The notes under the pieces were generated by a model that did not search any database, was not told where the DNA came from, and saw only the letters and a program-made list of their open reading frames with translations. This document shows, in pieces, positions 60,050 through 64,000 of a DNA stretch of 64,000 nt. The number at the start of each line of letters is the position of its first letter. Positions within the stretch are counted from its first letter, which is position 1. Source of the DNA: Spirochaeta sp. UBA5339 (GTDB lineage: Bacteria > Spirochaetota > Spirochaetia > DSM-2461); the NCBI GenBank assembly GCA_002408085.1, contig DHQL01000010.1:222096-286095 (forward strand), given 5' to 3'. Position numbers and translations under genes: made by a program.

Positions 60050-60871
60050 TTGAAACCTGTTATCGAAATCAAAGATCTGGTTTTTCAGTACGGAAAGGAG
60101 GCTCTCTTTGACGAGCTCTCCCTGAGCGTGGGCCCCGGACTCTACGGCCTTTTAGGAAAAAACGGCGCCGGTAAATCCACCCTGCTGAAAATCATCTCCG
60201 GGCAGCTCTTTCCCCACAGCGGAAGCTGCCTGACCGCCGGAGAAGTTCCCGGTAAGAGAAAACCCGAAATGCTGTCGGAGGTGTTCTACCTGCCCGAAGA
60301 GATCACCGTCCCGGAAATAAAGGGCAATATGTATGTAGACCTGAACGCCCCCTTCTACCCCCGGTTTGACAGAAAGCAGTTTGAAGGATTTCTGGAGCTC
60401 TTCGAGGTTCCCGGAAACAAGAAGCTGACCACCCTCTCCTACGGGCAGAAGAAGAAGTTCCTTATCGCCTTTGCCGCATCCACCGGCTGTCCCCTGATTC
60501 TGCTGGACGAACCGACCAACGGCCTGGACATCCCCTCAAAGAGCCAGTTCCGACAGGTGGCGGCCAGTATGGACCTGGAAAATCAGACCATGCTGATCTC
60601 AACCCACCAGGTAAGGGACATGGAGATGCTGATCGATCCGGTGATTATTGTGGACAACGGGAAGATCATCATGAACAGCTCCATGGAGGATGTGATGAAA
60701 GCCTACCATGTTGAGTTTACCTCGGAAGAACCTGCCCCGGAAGAAGCCCTCTACTCGGAGAAGGTTCTGGGAGGCTGGAATGTGGCCCGGAAGGGCCCCT
60801 CTCCCGATGCATCGGCCATCGATCTTGAGTTTCTCTTCAATCTGACAATCAGAAAAGGAGGTCTGAAGTGA
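60050..60871 (+). CDS. ABC exporter ATPase
   Basis: 273 residues. Walker A GLLGKNGAGKST (33-44), signature LSYGQKKKFLIA, Walker B LILLDEPTNGLD. Start is TTG at 60050 with AGGAGGAG upstream. YtrB-like subfamily, ATPase for the permease that starts 4 nt before its end. Confidence 0.9.
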   Translation: MKPVIEIKDLVFQYGKEALFDELSLSVGPGLYGLLGKNGAGKSTLLKIISGQLFPHSGSCLTAGEVPGKRKPEMLSEVFYLPEEITVPEIKGNMYVDLNAPFYPRFDRKQFEGFLELFEVPGNKKLTTLSYGQKKKFLIAFAASTGCPLILLDEPTNGLDIPSKSQFRQVAASMDLENQTMLISTHQVRDMEMLIDPVIIVDNGKIIMNSSMEDVMKAYHVEFTSEEPAPEEALYSEKVLGGWNVARKGPSPDASAIDLEFLFNLTIRKGGLK

Positions 60872-61674
60872 ACCTGACCAATACCTTTGATCCCAAACGA
60901 TTCTACCTGCTCTTCAGAAAGGATCTGCTCCAGGGTTATAAGACCCTGATCATCACAGCAGCAGCCGTTCTGGGGGCATCCTTTATTATCCTTTTTATAT
61001 CAACCGCAGGGGGTAGATACGGCGGCGGTGCAGACTCAGCCGCCACAGGCCTCTTCTTTCCCCTCCTCTGGGGAGGTGGACTGATCTTTACCAGCATGGT
61101 CTTCAAGGAAGCCCATTCGGCGGACAGAATCCACTACTGGCTGATGACTCCGGCCTCCCGGCTCGAGAAGTTTCTTGAAAAGCTGCTTCTCTCCACGGTG
61201 TTCTATGTACTGGCCCTGATGGTTGTCTTCTTTGCAGCCACCGGCCTGAACAGCCTGGTCTTCCGGATCTTCTTTGACTACAGTCCCGGGGTCTTTAATC
61301 CCTTTACCAGGTATGTCTGGATCAATGTCGGAAACTATATGATCGTTCAGTCCATCTTTTTCCTGGGGGCCATATGGTTCAGAAAGTACAACTTTATCAA
61401 GACAGTCCTGACCATCAATGTGCTGCAGCTGGCTCTGACCATAATATTGGGAGGCCTGGGCTACCTGATCTTCCGGGCGCCCATTCGTGAGGCAATGCTG
61501 GGGAATTCGGTCTACTTTATGAATGCCGGACAGATTCTGACTCAGAACTTTATCAGAATGAACTCCACCCTTGTGGTTCTTCTGAAGATCCTCTACTTCG
61601 GACTTCTTGCTCCCTTCTTCTGGTTCCTGTCCTGGATGAGGATGAGAGAGGTAGAGATAAAAGATGGAATTTAA
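60868..61674 (+). CDS. ABC-2-type permease
   Basis: 268 residues with six hydrophobic segments (about 27-47, 60-80, 110-132, 155-175, 185-210, 235-258). GTG start at 60868, 4-nt overlap with the ATPase. Probable exporter of a small molecule or lipid-active agent. Confidence 0.82.
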   Translation: MNLTNTFDPKRFYLLFRKDLLQGYKTLIITAAAVLGASFIILFISTAGGRYGGGADSAATGLFFPLLWGGGLIFTSMVFKEAHSADRIHYWLMTPASRLEKFLEKLLLSTVFYVLALMVVFFAATGLNSLVFRIFFDYSPGVFNPFTRYVWINVGNYMIVQSIFFLGAIWFRKYNFIKTVLTINVLQLALTIILGGLGYLIFRAPIREAMLGNSVYFMNAGQILTQNFIRMNSTLVVLLKILYFGLLAPFFWFLSWMRMREVEIKDGI

Positions 61675-62050
61675 AGAGAAGAAATCCATATACATCCAGA
61701 TCGCCGAGTACTTCTCCGACAACATCCTGAAAGGGGTGTGGCAGGTGGAGGACAAGATCCCTTCGGTCAGGGAGATGGCGGTTCAGCTGGAGGTGAATCC
61801 CAATACTGTGATGCGGGCCTACGCCCTGCTCCAGGAGAGGGGAATCATCTATAACAAAAGGGGCATCGGATATTTTCTGGCCCCTGAGGCGGAGAAAGAG
61901 GTTAAGTCCATGAAGAAGGATGAGTTTATATCAAGCACCCTCCCCGAGTTTTACAGAATGGTAAGGCTCCTGGAGATTGACTTTGAGGAGCTGAAAGAGG
62001 GATACAGAGAGTTCCTTGAAAAGGAGGCCGGTCATGAAGAGAAGCACTAG
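61664..62050 (+). CDS. GntR-family repressor, YtrA subfamily
   Basis: 128 residues, short for GntR and typical of YtrA. Winged helix at about 10-75 (SIYIQIAEYFSDNILKG, SVREMAVQLEVNPNTVMRAY, ERGIIYNKRGIGYF) with a short C-terminal helix for dimerisation. It overlaps the permease end by 11 nt. The palindrome at 59968 is its likely site. Confidence 0.9.
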   Translation: MEFKEKKSIYIQIAEYFSDNILKGVWQVEDKIPSVREMAVQLEVNPNTVMRAYALLQERGIIYNKRGIGYFLAPEAEKEVKSMKKDEFISSTLPEFYRMVRLLEIDFEELKEGYREFLEKEAGHEEKH

Positions 62051-62747
62051 GATACTGGGGATTACCCTCCTTGCCCTGACGGGTCTGATCCTGATGGGAA
62101 TGATAAGCACAAGGATCTATCTGGACAGAAAGATAGGTAACGAATACAGAGACTACGAGCGGGTTATCCCCGGGGAGAGCCGTACACTGATTTTTGAAAT
62201 GAAGGACTTTGATTCCCTCAACCTGGAAGGGGGATGGGAAGTGGAGATCTCACAGGGCCCCGAATACAGTGTTGAGGTGGAAGCTCCTGACAACCTTCTT
62301 GACCGGGTGGAAGCCCTGCAGACTGGCAGGACCCTTAAGGTGAGAAATGACTTCAAATCGGCCATGGACGGGGGCAGCTTTATTCTGCGGCTCACCATGC
62401 CCGAGTTCAGCTCCCTTGTAATTGCCGGAGGAACAGACCTTAGTTTTACCGGTTTCAGCGGCGACGAGCTGTCCATTACCCTGGCCGGAGCCGGCAGGAT
62501 CAGGGCCTTCAGCTCGGGGTACACCAATCTGAATCTGGTCTGTGCGGGAGCCGGGCAGATGGATATGACAGGCCTTGCCAGCATCAATGCGAATGTGACC
62601 TTAAGCGGCGCCGGAGAGGTGCTCCTGAATATGACCGGCGGCACCCTGAGCGGTGTACTCAGCGGCATGGGTTCGGTGGAGTATGACGGTTACGTCAAGG
62701 AAGAGAGCATAAGAATCACCGGCCTTGGAAGTGTATCCCGCCGTTAA
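62034..62747 (+). CDS. GIN-domain (DUF2807) exported protein
   Basis: 237 residues from the ATG at 62034 (AAAAGGAGG upstream, overlapping gntR by 17 nt; a TTG at 62016 is less likely). N-terminal membrane anchor or signal (about 8-27), then a repetitive beta-helix with NLEGGWEVEISQG, VIAGGTDLSFTGFSG and LSGAGEVLLNMTGG typical of the head-GIN domain. Often encoded with envelope-stress ABC systems; function is not established. Confidence 0.83.
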   Translation: MKRSTRILGITLLALTGLILMGMISTRIYLDRKIGNEYRDYERVIPGESRTLIFEMKDFDSLNLEGGWEVEISQGPEYSVEVEAPDNLLDRVEALQTGRTLKVRNDFKSAMDGGSFILRLTMPEFSSLVIAGGTDLSFTGFSGDELSITLAGAGRIRAFSSGYTNLNLVCAGAGQMDMTGLASINANVTLSGAGEVLLNMTGGTLSGVLSGMGSVEYDGYVKEESIRITGLGSVSRR

Positions 62748-62773
62748 CGATTCATCAGTTTACAGATCCAATA

Positions 62774-62802
62774 CAGGCGGCTGCAGCGATTACAGCCGCC
62801 TG
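62774..62802 (+). terminator. Terminator after the GIN-domain gene
   Basis: CAGGCGGCTG (62774-62783) and CAGCCGCCTG (62793-62802), a 10-bp stem, followed by a weak ATTCTT. Confidence 0.6.
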
Positions 62803-62950
62803 ATTCTTCGAAATTCGTACAATGGTCCGACCTCGGGCCTGTCCTACTTAATTGTACTTTTCCATTATGAAACTACATTATTGAAACAAAAAACATCCCG
62901 ATAAGCGCAAAACAGCGTCCTTAAAAGCGAATCATCGGTTCACTGGTTGT

Positions 62951-62967
62951 TTGGCATGAAGATTGCA
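62951..62967 (+). promoter_or_regulatory. Sigma-54-type promoter
   Basis: TTGGCATGAAGATTGCA: GG (62953-62954) and GC (62965-62966) are exactly 10 nt apart, with 14 or more of 16 consensus-type bases. It lies 43 nt before the ATG of the amino-acid-binding protein. Confidence 0.65.
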
Positions 62968-63009
62968 ACTACTTTCTTCACAATCTTATTATGATCTGGA
63001 GAAAGTATA

Positions 63010-64000
63010 ATGATCAAAGAATTCACTAAGAGAATGCTTGTTCTTCTGGCAGCCGTAGCGTTTGCCGGTACCATTCTGATTTCCTGCGGTTCCAGTGAGG
63101 CACCCGCTGCATCAGCTGAGGCAGCACCCGCTCCCGCAGCAGCCAAGTCCACCCTGGACATCGTTAAAGAACGCGGTAAGGTTATTGTCGGTGTAACTGC
63201 CGGTGTACCCGGTTACTCCGCTCCCGACAGCGAAGGTGTATGGCAGGGATTTGACGTAGACCTGGGCCGCGCCATTGCCGCTGCCGTTCTGGGCGATCCC
63301 GATGCCATCGAGTGCCGCCCCCTCTCTGCAAAGGAAAGATTCACCGCTCTGCAGTCCGGTGAGATCGACGTACTGTCCCGTGTAACAACATGGACAGCCA
63401 CAAGAGACAGCCAGCTTGGTCTCAACTTCGCCGGTGTTAACTACTACGACGGTCAGGGATTCATGGTTTCCAAAGAGTCCGGAATCACAAGCCTTGCTGA
63501 ACTCGACGGTGCAACAATCGCCGTACAGTCCGGAACAACTACAGAGCTGAACCTCTCCGACTACTTCAGAAAAGAGGGCATGGACCTCGAACTGATCACC
63601 TTTGAAAAGAACGACCAGGCCTCTGCTGCCCTGGAAGCCGGACGTGCTGACGCCGTAACCAGCGACCAGTCACAGCTCTACGCCCTGAGAACCAAATTCA
63701 AAAACCCCGATGACTTCATCATGCTTCCCGAAGTTATCTCCAAAGAGCCCCTGGGACCCGTTGTCCGCGAAGGCGACGAGCAGTGGTTCGACATTGTTAA
63801 GTGGACCCTTATGGCCATGCTGAACGCCGAAGAGTACGGTGTTACTTCAGAGAATGTTGACGACATGAAAGCCACCAGCACAAACCCCAACGTAAAAAGA
63901 CTTCTGGGTGTTGAAGGACAGATCGCTTCCGGTTACGGCCTTGAAGACGACTGGGCCTACAACATCATCAAGATGGTCGGTAACTACGGCGAAAGCTTTG
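63010..64000 (+). CDS. Amino-acid ABC transporter binding lipoprotein (AapJ/BztA type), 3' end missing
   Basis: At least 330 residues, continuing beyond the window. Lipoprotein signal (about 1-24, FAGTILISCGSS; C24), Ala/Pro linker, then STLDIVKERGKVIVGVTAGVP and GVWQGFDVDLGRAIA, characteristic of general L-amino-acid binding proteins. The AASV...NDQASAALEAGRADAVTSD region fits. It is preceded by a sigma-54-type promoter, consistent with nitrogen control. Confidence 0.88.
   Translation, partial: MIKEFTKRMLVLLAAVAFAGTILISCGSSEAPAASAEAAPAPAAAKSTLDIVKERGKVIVGVTAGVPGYSAPDSEGVWQGFDVDLGRAIAAAVLGDPDAIECRPLSAKERFTALQSGEIDVLSRVTTWTATRDSQLGLNFAGVNYYDGQGFMVSKESGITSLAELDGATIAVQSGTTTELNLSDYFRKEGMDLELITFEKNDQASAALEAGRADAVTSDQSQLYALRTKFKNPDDFIMLPEVISKEPLGPVVREGDEQWFDIVKWTLMAMLNAEEYGVTSENVDDMKATSTNPNVKRLLGVEGQIASGYGLEDDWAYNIIKMVGNYGESF

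Noticed and set aside
62748..63009. Riboswitch before the amino-acid-binding protein
   Set aside because: A terminator of the upstream operon and a sigma-54-type promoter explain the gap, and no known aptamer core is visible.

Overview
The window looks like a chromosome segment of a free-living, probably anaerobic, double-membraned bacterium. A member of the Spirochaetales is the best guess. The reasons are several substrate-binding proteins with short Gly/Ser/Glu-rich mature N-termini after the signal peptide, CheX with a methyl-accepting chemotaxis protein, rubredoxin/rubrerythrin oxygen-defence proteins, an Omp85-like outer-membrane protein and probable sigma-54 promoters. The taxonomic call is an inference. 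I found no rRNA, tRNA, CRISPR array or intact insertion sequence.

Layout. 1-4.2 kb: a partial nucleotidyltransferase-like gene, a PHP phosphoesterase operon, and a Crp/Fnr regulator divergent from a DMT exporter. 4.2-16.4 kb: an 11.4-kb minus-strand polyamine operon (potABCD, aguB, aguA, two class-III aminotransferases, a saccharopine-dehydrogenase-like enzyme, an aldehyde dehydrogenase) behind an AcrR/TtgR-type TetR gene, with an AcrR-type operator in between. 16.5-20.1 kb: a SulP transporter and an anaerobic oxygen-defence pair (ferredoxin-rubrerythrin ORF and rubredoxin-helical-rubredoxin protein). 20.3-25.4 kb: Cache-PAS-GGDEF-EAL, CheX and a chemoreceptor. 25.6-30.1 kb: self-regulated MATE/MarR/VOC and ArsR/monooxygenase/nitroreductase cassettes with visible operators, and a TetR gene.

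30.1-41.2 kb is accessory DNA bounded by two direct copies of a ~71-bp repeat. It holds two tandem lipoproteins with an InlB-type repeat and an FG-GAP propeller, an AraC regulator, a broken ssb copy, a membrane-LuxR/serine hydrolase/Omp85-like cassette, a frameshifted IS21-type transposase remnant, and an AT-rich decayed Rhs locus (Rhs fragment, M23 peptidase tip, two small secreted proteins, TPR scrap).

41.2-50.4 kb: ssb, a MetE-like/MetR-like divergent pair, and a tctCBA transporter operon that continues into an Old-Yellow-Enzyme reductase and a fumarate-reductase-like flavoprotein. 50.7-58 kb: a rare-sugar/polyol cassette (three dehydrogenases, a ketose 3-epimerase, an ABC sugar importer without its own ATPase) with two sets of operator palindromes. 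58-64 kb: trpB, a flavodoxin, a YtrA-type GntR-controlled ABC exporter operon with a GIN-domain protein, and a partial amino-acid-binding lipoprotein behind a sigma-54-type promoter.

The strongest original material is the regulatory architecture (six operator systems, five next to a likely cognate regulator or promoter), the agmatine/putrescine operon with two unexplained enzymes, the transporter-plus-ene-reductase operon, and the decayed Rhs/M23 toxin locus.
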